Position numbers and translations under genes: made by a program. The notes beneath the pieces were generated by a model that searched no databases, was not told the DNA's origin, and saw nothing but the letters and a program-made list of their open reading frames with translations. 8,073 nt of DNA, from the NCBI GenBank assembly GCA_030705725.1, contig JAUZPW010000053.1:1-8073 (forward strand), read 5' to 3'. Every line of letters begins with the position of its first letter. Positions within the stretch are counted from its first letter, which is position 1. Shown one piece after another: positions 1-6,590 of the stretch. Source of the DNA: Bacillota bacterium. Lineage in GTDB: Bacteria; Bacillota; Clostridia; Oscillospirales; Butyricicoccaceae.

Positions 1-1
1 C

Positions 2-451
2 GAGGTTAAAACCTCCGCAAGCCTGCAGCTCATTCCCGGCGGCGTTTATACGGAAAACGGAGAAATAAGCAAAAACCAAAATGAAGAGTGTCAAAAAACG
101 CTTCCGTTCGGCCCCGGGCGGATAAAAACGTATAACGAGACTGCAAGAGGAGACAATAAGGAAATAACTCTGACGGTCGACGGGCCGCCGTCCGGCTTTA
201 ATCCGGAATTGATAAGCCGGGTATCGCCTGAAGACTGCGAAAAAACGTTCGGCGACCTTAGTTTCACGTTCGTAATAGATAAAGACGGTTTTTTAATCGA
301 ACAAAAACTTTCGTTTGATTTATTATTTGTATCAAACGGTCAAAAAAAATACGGCATATACGAAGAAAGCAAAGCACTCCTAACCGAGGAAAAAATTGAT
401 TCGCATGAAAACCGCGAATCAGAACAAAATAAGACTGCAAGACCTGAATAA
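2..451 (+). CDS. Hypothetical protein, C-terminal part (5' end outside window)
   Basis: The frame is open from base 2 to a TAA at 449-451, giving the last 149 residues of a gene that starts upstream. I do not recognise the family. Visible content is a hydrophilic, charged stretch followed by alternating beta-like segments, including FTFVIDKDGFLIEQ around 263-304. That pattern loosely recalls C-terminal strands of Gram-positive lipoproteins of unknown function, but this is only an impression. The tail is strongly polar (rich in E, K, N, R) and ends in ARPE. There is no transmembrane segment in the visible part. The stop lies 13 bases before the spore-protein start, so the two could be cotranscribed, although the downstream gene appears to have its own sigma-G-like promoter inside this one. 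An internal ATG at 209 is not needed as a start because the frame continues upstream without a stop. Confidence 0.6.
   Translation, partial: EVKTSASLQLIPGGVYTENGEISKNQNEECQKTLPFGPGRIKTYNETARGDNKEITLTVDGPPSGFNPELISRVSPEDCEKTFGDLSFTFVIDKDGFLIEQKLSFDLLFVSNGQKKYGIYEESKALLTEEKIDSHENRESEQNKTARPE
403..431 (+). promoter_or_regulatory. Candidate sigma-G (forespore) promoter
   Basis: GCATG at 403-407 matches the sigma-G -35 pattern GHATR. After a 17-base spacer, CAAAATA at 425-431 differs from the sigma-G -10 pattern CATNHTA at one position. The predicted start of transcription is near 438, about 27 bases before the ATG of the spore-protein gene. Genes for this protein family are normally transcribed by sigma-G, which supports the reading. 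The motifs are short and lie in coding sequence, so chance remains possible. Confidence 0.42.
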
Positions 452-464
452 AGGAGTGAAAAAA

Positions 465-662
465 ATGAGCAATCAGAATAATAATCAGAGCGTAGTGCCT
501 AACGCGCGCGAAGCCCTCGATAGATTCAAGATGGAAGTGGCGTCCCAGGTGGGCGTCAGCCTTAAACAGGGCTATAACGGCGATATCGCCGCTAAAGACG
601 CGGGCAGGATCGGCGGCAACATGGTCAAAAAAATGATCCAGCAGTACGAGCAGAACCTGTAA
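465..662 (+). CDS. Alpha/beta-type small acid-soluble spore protein (SASP)
   Basis: This 65-residue protein belongs to the alpha/beta SASP family. These proteins coat DNA in the dormant spore core, protect it from UV, heat and chemical damage, and are broken down at germination by the protease GPR. Both family landmarks are visible. The N-terminal half has FKMEVASQVGV, the equivalent of the GPR cleavage region (usually E-I/F-A-S-E-F/L-G). The C-terminal half has NGDIAAKDAGRIGG followed by NMVKKMI, matching the conserved G..-SR-.G.-GG-MVK block. Length is typical. The start at 465 is chosen because AAGGAGTG at 451-458 lies six bases upstream. An in-frame ATG at 396 would overlap the previous gene and has no ribosome binding site. 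A sigma-G-like promoter sits at 403-431. The gene is evidence that the host forms endospores. The E-to-Q change just after the cleavage region is a modest departure from the usual motif. Confidence 0.95.
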   Translation: MSNQNNNQSVVPNAREALDRFKMEVASQVGVSLKQGYNGDIAAKDAGRIGGNMVKKMIQQYEQNL

Positions 663-680
663 AATCTCATAGTGAATATA

Positions 681-706
681 CCGGCGGTCGTATGACTGCC
701 GGTTTC
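681..706 (+). terminator. Hairpin with short T tract, possible weak terminator
   Basis: CCGGCGGTC (681-689) pairs with GACTGCCGG (694-702) over nine base pairs including one G-U pair, with a four-base loop GTAT. Only TTTC follows, so the T tract is short. It sits 18 bases after the SASP stop and 10 bases before the ribosome binding site of the next gene. It most likely ends or attenuates the SASP transcript. An effect on translation of the downstream gene cannot be excluded. Confidence 0.45.
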
Positions 707-723
707 AACATACGGAGGCCGCC

Positions 724-1584
724 ATGAAGAGAAAATATATCGCTTTAATACTTCCGGTTTTTTTGCTTCTGGCTTCCTGCCGCTCTGCACCCGCTTCAAA
801 AACCGTATCCGGCGTTGAGGTGCATTTTATCGACGTGGGCCAGGGCGACTGCATACTTATAAGAAGCGGTACCGACGCTGTGTTGATCGACGCAGGCAAG
901 GACGAGGAAAAAGAAAACGTAATATCATACCTTAGTTCCCTTGGGATCAAAAAGCTTTCTGCTGTTATCGGAACGCACCCTCACGACGATCATATCGGAT
1001 CCTTGGACGAGGCAATAAAGGAATTTCGCCCCGGTACTGTAATAATGCCCAGGGTTTCAATAAATTCGAAGGCGTTTGAAAACGTTCTTACGGCGGTCTC
1101 GACGCAGGGGAAAAAAATCAAAGCGGCAAAAACGGGGCTCGTTTTTAATGCCGGAGATATAAGCCTCCGTTTTCTGTCCCCTCCCCCAAACGCCGACTTT
1201 TACGATTTGAACGATATGTCCGCCGTTATACGTATGGAATACGCGGGCAGGTCGTTTCTTTTCTGCGGCGACGCCGGCTGCGACGCGGAGGAAGCTATGC
1301 TGTCCGTCGGCCTGCTCGATGACTGCGATGTTTTAAAGGTGGGCCACCATGGGAGCACCACAGCAACCTCCGCTGCTTTTCTTAAAGCCGTTTCGCCCGA
1401 GTTCGCGGTAATAAGCGTCGGGGCTGGCAACGAGTTTTCGCTTCCGTCAAAATCCGTCGTAAAACGTATCTGCGGTGCGGGAATAAAGATATACCGCACG
1501 GACTTAAACGGCAGCATTGTCTGCACGGTTACACAGGAAGGCGATTTGTCATTTGAATGCGAAAAAGCTAAAAAAGCGGCGTGA
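724..1584 (+). CDS. ComEC/Rec2-like metallo-beta-lactamase-fold hydrolase, predicted lipoprotein
   Basis: The 286-residue product begins with a lipoprotein signal: basic MKRK, a hydrophobic core and lipobox LASC with Cys19 as the likely lipidated residue. The mature protein would be attached to the outer face of the membrane. The rest is the metallo-beta-lactamase domain found at the C-terminus of the DNA-uptake channel ComEC, here without any channel segments. Visible family motifs are IDVGQGDC (36-43), LIDAG (54-58), the metal-binding HPHDDH (85-90), CGDAG with Asp183, and GHHGS (207-211). Near the end, NEFSLPS (236-242) stands where relatives usually carry N-x-Y-G-H-P, so the customary late His is replaced by Leu240, while the following IYRTDLNGSI is normal. 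Standalone members are presumed nucleases or phosphodiesterases, but the substrate is unknown. CGGAGG at 713-718, five bases before ATG, supports the start. No convincing promoter lies in the 61-base gap, so it may depend on read-through past the upstream hairpin. Confidence 0.88.
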   Translation: MKRKYIALILPVFLLLASCRSAPASKTVSGVEVHFIDVGQGDCILIRSGTDAVLIDAGKDEEKENVISYLSSLGIKKLSAVIGTHPHDDHIGSLDEAIKEFRPGTVIMPRVSINSKAFENVLTAVSTQGKKIKAAKTGLVFNAGDISLRFLSPPPNADFYDLNDMSAVIRMEYAGRSFLFCGDAGCDAEEAMLSVGLLDDCDVLKVGHHGSTTATSAAFLKAVSPEFAVISVGAGNEFSLPSKSVVKRICGAGIKIYRTDLNGSIVCTVTQEGDLSFECEKAKKAA

Positions 1585-1622
1585 ATTAAACCTTTTCAGG
1601 ATAAGGAATGCCAGTAAATCTT

Positions 1623-1651
1623 TTGACATTCGCCGTCGGCCCGTATATAAT
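1623..1651 (+). promoter_or_regulatory. Perfect-consensus sigma-A promoter
   Basis: TTGACA at 1623-1628 and TATAAT at 1646-1651 are both exact consensus hexamers, separated by the optimal 17 bases. Transcription should start near 1658, giving a leader of about 37 bases before the DUF554 gene. I see no clear operator palindrome overlapping it. Confidence 0.88.
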
Positions 1652-1694
1652 ATCCACTGATTATAAACGATTTTAGCGGAAAAGGTCTGTACAT

Positions 1695-2405
1695 ATGATC
1701 GCAACAATAATTAACTCCGTTCTGGTGCTCGGGGGCAGTCTTCTCGGCCTGCTCCTTAAAAATCGGATAACAGAACGATTTTCAAACGCAATGACAAATG
1801 CCCTGGGTCTCTGTATACTGGTAATTGGAGTTATTTCCGCAGTCAAAACGGAACAGGTTCTTTGTATGATTGTTTCTCTGGCGCTTGGAACCGGCATCGG
1901 TGAGTTCCTGCATATTGAGGACGGCCTTGACCATTTAGGAGAATGGCTCCGCAAGCTTATAGAGCGCAACCGAAGCGGCGGAAGCAGCTTTACGGAAGGC
2001 TTTGTCACGGCTTCCCTGCTTTTTTGTGTCGGTTCAATGGCAATAATGGGCAGCCTTGAGGCGGGCGTCAGCCATAACTACAGCATAATTTTGGCGAAAA
2101 GCATAATCGACTGCATAACAGCCGTTACATTTGCGGCAGCTCTGGGCGTCGGGGTTGCGTTTTCATCTCTAGCAATATTTTTTTATCAGGGGACGCTTAC
2201 GCTTCTGGCCGGTGTTTTAGGCCCATACCTTAGCCAGCCGGTAGTTACTGAGATGTCCGCCGTGGGCGGCGCCATAATTATCGGGGTCGCTTTTAATATG
2301 CTTGGGCTCGGAGAAAAGAAGATGCATGTCGGAAGCATGCTCCCCGGCATATTTTTCCCTATTATTTACTTACCTCTCGCCGGGCTGATTTCAAGTATTT
2401 TTTAA
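1695..2405 (+). CDS. DUF554 family integral membrane protein (YdfK/YqgA-like)
   Basis: The 236-residue product matches the DUF554 family, whose members are polytopic inner-membrane proteins of unknown function, often annotated as possible transporters. Signatures seen are the N-terminal INSVLVLGGSLLGLLLK, the centre LLFCVGSMAIMGSLEAG (109-124), which is the most recognisable block, and the late GGAIIIGVAFNMLGL segment. Hydrophobic stretches at roughly 5-21, 37-50, 55-69, 105-122, 140-162, 164-180, 190-206 and 214-235 suggest about seven or eight membrane spans. Length is usual for the family. GGAAAAGG at 1678-1685 lies nine bases before the ATG. The gene is a single transcription unit, with a perfect sigma-A promoter upstream and an intrinsic terminator at 2425-2467. 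Neighbours give no hint about substrate. Confidence 0.93.
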   Translation: MIATIINSVLVLGGSLLGLLLKNRITERFSNAMTNALGLCILVIGVISAVKTEQVLCMIVSLALGTGIGEFLHIEDGLDHLGEWLRKLIERNRSGGSSFTEGFVTASLLFCVGSMAIMGSLEAGVSHNYSIILAKSIIDCITAVTFAAALGVGVAFSSLAIFFYQGTLTLLAGVLGPYLSQPVVTEMSAVGGAIIIGVAFNMLGLGEKKMHVGSMLPGIFFPIIYLPLAGLISSIF

Positions 2406-2424
2406 TTTAGTATTGCAAATATAG

Positions 2425-2467
2425 AAAGAGGTATTCTTCAAAGCCGAAGGATGCCTCTTTTGTTGTT
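2425..2467 (+). terminator. Rho-independent terminator after DUF554 gene
   Basis: AAAGAGGTATTCTT (2425-2438) pairs with AAGGATGCCTCTTT (2447-2460) over 14 base pairs with two G-U pairs and an eight-base loop. The T-rich TTTGTTGTT continues to 2467. It begins 20 bases after the DUF554 stop. Confidence 0.85.
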
Positions 2468-2509
2468 ACTGACATTTTTGATGTATTTTACCTTATGGGA
2501 AATTTTAGG

Positions 2510-2538
2510 TTGTACTTCCGCAAATAAAGTGATATTAT
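2510..2538 (+). promoter_or_regulatory. Extended -10 sigma-A promoter for the SLH protein gene
   Basis: TATTAT at 2533-2538 (5 of 6 consensus bases) is preceded by TGA, giving the TGn extended -10 element. A weak -35, TTGTAC at 2510-2515, lies 17 bases upstream. Transcription should begin near 2545, so an ATG at 2556 would be only about a dozen bases into the message. The start at 2583 leaves room for the ribosome binding site. Confidence 0.6.
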
Positions 2539-2582
2539 CTATCATATAAATACATATGTTTACAAATAAGGAAGGAAAAGGC

Positions 2583-4559
2583 ATGAAAAAACTATTTGCA
2601 TTTATTATTGCGGTTTCAGTTATGATGACAATGGCAACCGTATCCTACGCCGCGGACGTTTCCTACACTGATATCCAGGGCCATTGGGCTGAAAAAGCAA
2701 TCGTTAAATGGAGCAGCAACGGGATACTCCAGGGTTACAATGGGCAGTTCAGGCCGAACGACCCCATATCAAGAGGCGAAATGGCGGTCATCCTTGACCG
2801 TGTATTGAAGTATCAGGTTACTTCCAAGAATTCTTTCAGTGATCTGGAAAATGAATTTTCAAAAGATGCGGTTTTAAAAGCAAACGCAAACGGTGTGATG
2901 AAAGGATACCCCGATGGCAAGGTTAAACCGGGTGCAAACATCACCCGCGAGGACGCGGCAGTAATGATTGAGCGCGCTTTCTGTCTGACGGCTCCGAGCG
3001 GTTATACGTTAAAAGCGTCGGACGCGGGTAAAATTAACAGCTACGCAAAAGAATCCGTCGCGGCACTTGAGTCCTGCGGATATATTACCGGCAGGGGCGA
3101 TGGCAGATTCGAGCCGAATGTGTCGATTACGAGAGCCGAGATAATTCAGATCCTGGACAATATGATCAAGGGTTTTTATACCAAAGCCGGCACTTATTCC
3201 GAAAATGTAAGCGGATTGGTTGTTGTCAACGTACCCGACGTAATATTTAAGAATATGTCCGTCGGAACTCTGGTGGTTGCTCCGGGCGTCGGAAATGGAG
3301 ACTGCACCATTGATAACGGAAAAATTGTGGGCAATGCGGTCGTATTGGGCGGAGGAAACAATTCAATTAAATTTGTGGGTAATTCTTCGGTAGGAAGCTC
3401 TGTTATTGTTAAAAAAGTCGGGGATTCAGTCAGAATTTTTACCGATACGGGCGTAGAGCTGCCGACGGTATATGTTAACGACGGAAACGACGGTATCATT
3501 CTTTCAGGTAACTTTACAAACGTCATCGTGCAAGCCGAAACAAAAGTGTCGATTTCTTCGGGAACCACAGTCGGTACTCTTACCGCGACAGTTGCAGGCG
3601 CAGCAATCGATAACTCCGGGAAAATCAGCACCGCAAAAATAGAGGCGGCGGTGAAGGTAACCGGAAGCGGAACGATAACAACCGCGACTTTAACCAAGAG
3701 CGCCTCAGGAACAACGTTCCAGAATAAACCTGCCAGCATTTCGGCGCCGAGCGGAACTAAGGTTACGGTTGGAGACACCAAGTATGTTTCCGACGGCACC
3801 TCACTTGTAACCGATAACTCCGACAGCGGCGGAGGCGGAGGCGGCGATACGGCGACGTCCGTTTCTTCAGTCGTGCTTTATATAAACAACACGACTGAGC
3901 GTACAGTTTCTTTGTCCGGCTCTACGGCAACCTTCGATTTGACTTCAGATTCCGCTCAAACAGTAATTTCCGGAATCAAAATAAACACAAATAAAGCTTC
4001 TACCTTTACCGTAAATGGGAAATCAATAAATACGAATACCAAATACGATATGACTTATTTTTTAGGACTCGCCGGCATCGGTAATACCGAAGTCTCCATG
4101 GCACAGATCCGCGCGCTGCCCGGGGGCTCAGTCACCGTTGAAGGGAGTATCGCGGGTTCAGATCAGGGTCTGAATGTTGTGTTTAATACGAAATCTGCCA
4201 GCGACGCATATTATACGTATGAGCTTGACAGTACAACCCTTCGCGCAAAGCTTATTTCGGGTAAAGGCGGCACTTTAATTAGCATCGGTCTTGCCGGCGG
4301 CTATGACCCCGTCACCCATCTGCTCGCCAACTTGTCTGATAAAAAAGGTATATATACCCTGAAAGTCAAAAAAGACGGAGTCGAGCTACCGATCGGCGAT
4401 TATACATATACGGAGCTTTCCGGAATGGATACAAAGTTTGTAATCAACAAAATGACGAATAATAATTATAAAAGCCTTAATACGTTATCCGATTTAACCG
4501 GCTTGCAAATCACAATCAGCAAAGCCGAAGGTCCGAGCATCTCGCTGATTTTCGAATGA
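2583..4559 (+). CDS. Secreted S-layer homology (SLH) domain surface protein
   Basis: The product has 658 residues. MKKLFAFII with a hydrophobic core and a likely cut after SYA (residue 23) form a Sec signal peptide. Three SLH domains follow at about 27-77, 84-134 and 144-198, each with the characteristic closing motif: ISRGE (62-66), ITRED (120-124) and ITRAE (182-186). SLH trimers anchor proteins non-covalently to pyruvylated secondary cell-wall polymer. Residues about 205-400 are a valine/glycine/serine/threonine-rich run of short beta strands typical of a right-handed beta-solenoid. A glycine linker (416-421) leads to a C-terminal domain at 424-658 that I do not recognise. No catalytic motif is visible, so a structural or adhesive role is most likely. 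The start is set at 2583 because AAGGAAGG (2568-2575) lies seven bases upstream. The in-frame ATG at 2556 has no such site and would put nine polar residues before the signal peptide. The gene is a single unit with its own promoter and terminator. Three cysteines (134, 165, 241) are somewhat unusual for such a protein. Confidence 0.92.
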   Translation: MKKLFAFIIAVSVMMTMATVSYAADVSYTDIQGHWAEKAIVKWSSNGILQGYNGQFRPNDPISRGEMAVILDRVLKYQVTSKNSFSDLENEFSKDAVLKANANGVMKGYPDGKVKPGANITREDAAVMIERAFCLTAPSGYTLKASDAGKINSYAKESVAALESCGYITGRGDGRFEPNVSITRAEIIQILDNMIKGFYTKAGTYSENVSGLVVVNVPDVIFKNMSVGTLVVAPGVGNGDCTIDNGKIVGNAVVLGGGNNSIKFVGNSSVGSSVIVKKVGDSVRIFTDTGVELPTVYVNDGNDGIILSGNFTNVIVQAETKVSISSGTTVGTLTATVAGAAIDNSGKISTAKIEAAVKVTGSGTITTATLTKSASGTTFQNKPASISAPSGTKVTVGDTKYVSDGTSLVTDNSDSGGGGGGDTATSVSSVVLYINNTTERTVSLSGSTATFDLTSDSAQTVISGIKINTNKASTFTVNGKSINTNTKYDMTYFLGLAGIGNTEVSMAQIRALPGGSVTVEGSIAGSDQGLNVVFNTKSASDAYYTYELDSTTLRAKLISGKGGTLISIGLAGGYDPVTHLLANLSDKKGIYTLKVKKDGVELPIGDYTYTELSGMDTKFVINKMTNNNYKSLNTLSDLTGLQITISKAEGPSISLIFE

Positions 4560-4580
4560 AAATGAAACGGTTCTGAGAAG

Positions 4581-4633
4581 AAAAAAAGGGCAGGGTAAGA
4601 CTGTTGGTCATATCGACACTCTGCCCTTTTTTT
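4581..4633 (+). terminator. Strong rho-independent terminator after SLH gene
   Basis: Seven A plus GGGCAG (4581-4593) pairs exactly with CTGCCC plus seven T (4621-4633). Three further pairs (GGT with ACT, one of them G-U) extend the stem inward to about 16 base pairs around a 21-base loop. The A tract and T tract make it symmetrical, so it could act on either strand, although no convergent gene is present. It separates the S-layer gene from the polysaccharide genes. Partial read-through cannot be excluded, since no strong promoter is evident downstream. Confidence 0.92.
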
Positions 4634-4681
4634 ATGAGCTGGGAAGCATTCCGAAATCCTGAGCAAAAAGGATTAATTGAC

Positions 4682-4699
4682 TTGAAAAAAATAGGATGA
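4682..4699 (+). promoter_or_regulatory. Candidate five-codon leader frame coupled to dehydratase start
   Basis: AAAAAGGA at 4665-4672 is the only good purine-rich ribosome binding site before the dehydratase gene. Nine bases later it meets a TTG at 4682, not the ATG at 4696. From that TTG the frame reads five codons (M-K-K-I-G) and stops at TGA 4697-4699, which overlaps the dehydratase ATG as ATGA. This arrangement could couple translation. Alternatively, a one-base error in the run of seven A at 4685-4691 would fuse the TTG with the main frame and make it the real start. Confidence 0.22.
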
Positions 4700-6546
4700 T
4701 ATGGTTGAAAAGAAAGTGCACAACCTTAGTATATATTTTGGCAGATGCGGTTTTCGCCGTGCTTATGCTTTATACCGCTTTGCTTCTGGGTTTTAACTTT
4801 TCCATACCGGAGCGGATATCTGCAGATATGGTTATTTACTATCCTGTTATTATCAGCGCGTTTATATTTTTTAGTTATATTCTCGGCTGTTACGATGAGA
4901 TTGTTCAATATACTGGAATTAGCGAACTGTTAAAGCAATTAATCGCAGTCAGCGTGACTGCGGTCTCTATTAATTTACTCAGAATCATTGGAATGGTAAA
5001 TATCCCTGTTTCAGTTATTCTTATTATGGCTTGTCTGCTTTTTATGGCTACGGGGGGAATCCGAACTCTTCCCAGAATTGCCGCCAGATTCAAGTGTATC
5101 ACGGGAAACAAAAGCCGGGTAAAACGTACTATAATTATAGGCGCGGGCGCCTGCGGCGCAATGATTATCAAAAGGCTTAAAGATAATAATATAGATTCTC
5201 TTTATCCAGTAGCTTGTATAGATGACGATTCGGCCAAAAAGGATATGCGCATTTGCGGCGTACGTGTTTACGGAACGACTGACGAAATCGGAAAGGTTGC
5301 CCGGAAATGTCGTGCGGATGAAATTATGATTGCAATACCTTCCGCCGGCGCGAAGACCATTCGAAATATATACGAAAAATGTTCTGATACCGGGCTGCCG
5401 GTTAAGCTTTTTCAGAATGCGGTAGATATCGAGGAATTTATACAGGGGAAAAGGTCGGCGCTTAAGAAAATCAGCCTGGAAGACCTTTTATGCCGGGAAA
5501 TGGTACAAGCCGATTCGGGTGTTGCCAGGGCTTATATCAAGGGAAAAACGGTTCTCGTCACCGGCGGCGCAGGTTCAATCGGGTCTGAGCTTTGCCGACA
5601 GGCACTTAAAAACGGCTGCAGAAAACTGATTATTTTTGACATACATGAAAATGGCCTCTTTAACATAAACGAGGAGCTCAAAGGAAGCTACCTCGGGCAG
5701 TATGAACTGGTATTGGGATCCGTCAGAGAAAAAAATCACCTGTTTAACGCTTTTGAAGAATATAGGCCACAGATTGTTTTTCATGCCGCGGCTCATAAGC
5801 ACGTTCCGTTATCTGAAATAAACCCGTTTGAAGCGGCAAAAAATAATATTATCGGGACTAAAAATGTAATTGACGCCTGCAAAAAGTACACGGCATCTAA
5901 ATTGATTTTAATTTCCACAGATAAAGCGGTTAACCCGACGAACGTAATGGGAGCCACAAAACGGATTGCAGAAATGATGATTCAGTGCAACAGCAGCGCC
6001 GAGACGGAAATGGTGTCCGTGCGCTTTGGTAACGTTTTAGGCTCGAGCGGCAGCGTGGTGCCGATTTTTGAAAAACAAATTGCATTGGGCGGACCGGTTA
6101 CAATTACTCATCCTGAAATGAAGCGCTATTTCATGACGATCCCCGAGGCGGTATCGTTGGTGCAGACCGCCGCAGCTTTAGCGTCCGGTGGGGAAATATT
6201 CGTTTTGGATATGGGCGAACCGGTTAAGATACTTGATCTGGCAAAAGATTTGATACGCCTGTTCGGACTTGAGCCTTATCGCGACATCGAGATTAAAATT
6301 ACCGGCCTGCGGCCCGGCGAAAAGCTTTTCGAGGAGTTATCGCTCGACAGCGAGGAAATCAGCCGTACCAGCCATTCAAAGATTTTTGTAGTGCGCTCTT
6401 CCATGTTTGATCAGCTTAGGATGCGCCGTGATCTTGCTGCGATAATGGAATGCATTGAAGAAGGAAAAGACACTGAAAAAATACGCGATCTTCTTTTTGA
6501 GGCGATAAAAGAGAGACCTCTAAGCAAAGCAGCGTCCGAGGATTAA
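4696..6546 (+). CDS. Membrane-anchored NDP-sugar 4,6-dehydratase (PglF/WbpM/EpsC/CapD family)
   Basis: The 616-residue protein has the full layout of this family. Four hydrophobic segments (about 10-33, 44-64, 80-100, 103-122) are followed by a first Rossmann domain with GAGACGA (149-155) and a second, catalytic short-chain dehydrogenase domain with TGGAGSIGSE (289-298) for NAD(P) binding. The catalytic Thr408-Asp409-Lys410 lies in STDKAVNPTN. Met418-x-x-x-Lys422 stands in place of the usual YxxxK, as is normal for this family. RFGNVLGSSGSV follows. Characterised relatives convert UDP-GlcNAc to a UDP-4-keto-6-deoxy sugar, the first step to bacillosamine, QuiNAc or FucNAc type residues. Exact substrate and stereochemistry cannot be read here. 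The active domain faces the cytoplasm. It heads a polysaccharide operon with Wzz- and kinase-type genes, which points to exopolysaccharide, capsule or surface glycan. The ATG at 4696 lacks a well-spaced ribosome binding site. TTG at 4705 (eight bases after AGGA) or an upstream TTG at 4682 after a frame correction are alternatives. Confidence 0.93.
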   Translation: MIWLKRKCTTLVYILADAVFAVLMLYTALLLGFNFSIPERISADMVIYYPVIISAFIFFSYILGCYDEIVQYTGISELLKQLIAVSVTAVSINLLRIIGMVNIPVSVILIMACLLFMATGGIRTLPRIAARFKCITGNKSRVKRTIIIGAGACGAMIIKRLKDNNIDSLYPVACIDDDSAKKDMRICGVRVYGTTDEIGKVARKCRADEIMIAIPSAGAKTIRNIYEKCSDTGLPVKLFQNAVDIEEFIQGKRSALKKISLEDLLCREMVQADSGVARAYIKGKTVLVTGGAGSIGSELCRQALKNGCRKLIIFDIHENGLFNINEELKGSYLGQYELVLGSVREKNHLFNAFEEYRPQIVFHAAAHKHVPLSEINPFEAAKNNIIGTKNVIDACKKYTASKLILISTDKAVNPTNVMGATKRIAEMMIQCNSSAETEMVSVRFGNVLGSSGSVVPIFEKQIALGGPVTITHPEMKRYFMTIPEAVSLVQTAAALASGGEIFVLDMGEPVKILDLAKDLIRLFGLEPYRDIEIKITGLRPGEKLFEELSLDSEEISRTSHSKIFVVRSSMFDQLRMRRDLAAIMECIEEGKDTEKIRDLLFEAIKERPLSKAASED

Positions 6547-6590
6547 CTGTGGTATTTTCACTTAAGATGCTTTTCGGGGGGGCTTGATAG

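Noticed and set aside
396..464. Longer N-terminus for the spore protein from ATG 396
   Set aside because: It overlaps the upstream gene by 56 bases, has no ribosome binding site and adds residues absent from the family. ATG 465 has a well-placed AAGGAGTG.
2556..2582. Earlier ATG 2556 for the SLH protein
   Set aside because: It lies only about a dozen bases after the predicted transcription start, lacks a ribosome binding site and would place a polar stretch before a textbook signal peptide.
3194..3799. Antisense open frame of 201 codons inside the SLH gene
   Set aside because: It mirrors the repetitive valine/threonine-rich codons of the + strand gene, has no convincing ribosome binding site, and the product resembles no protein I know.
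4677..4705. TTGACT-17-TATGGT as a promoter for the dehydratase gene
   Set aside because: Transcription would start near 4712, downstream of every plausible start codon, so it cannot drive the gene as annotated. It is probably chance similarity.
5911..5964. Missing catalytic tyrosine in the dehydratase (Met418 instead of Tyr)
   Set aside because: Met at this position with an upstream Thr-Asp-Lys is normal for the PglF/WbpM/EpsC family, so it is not a defect.
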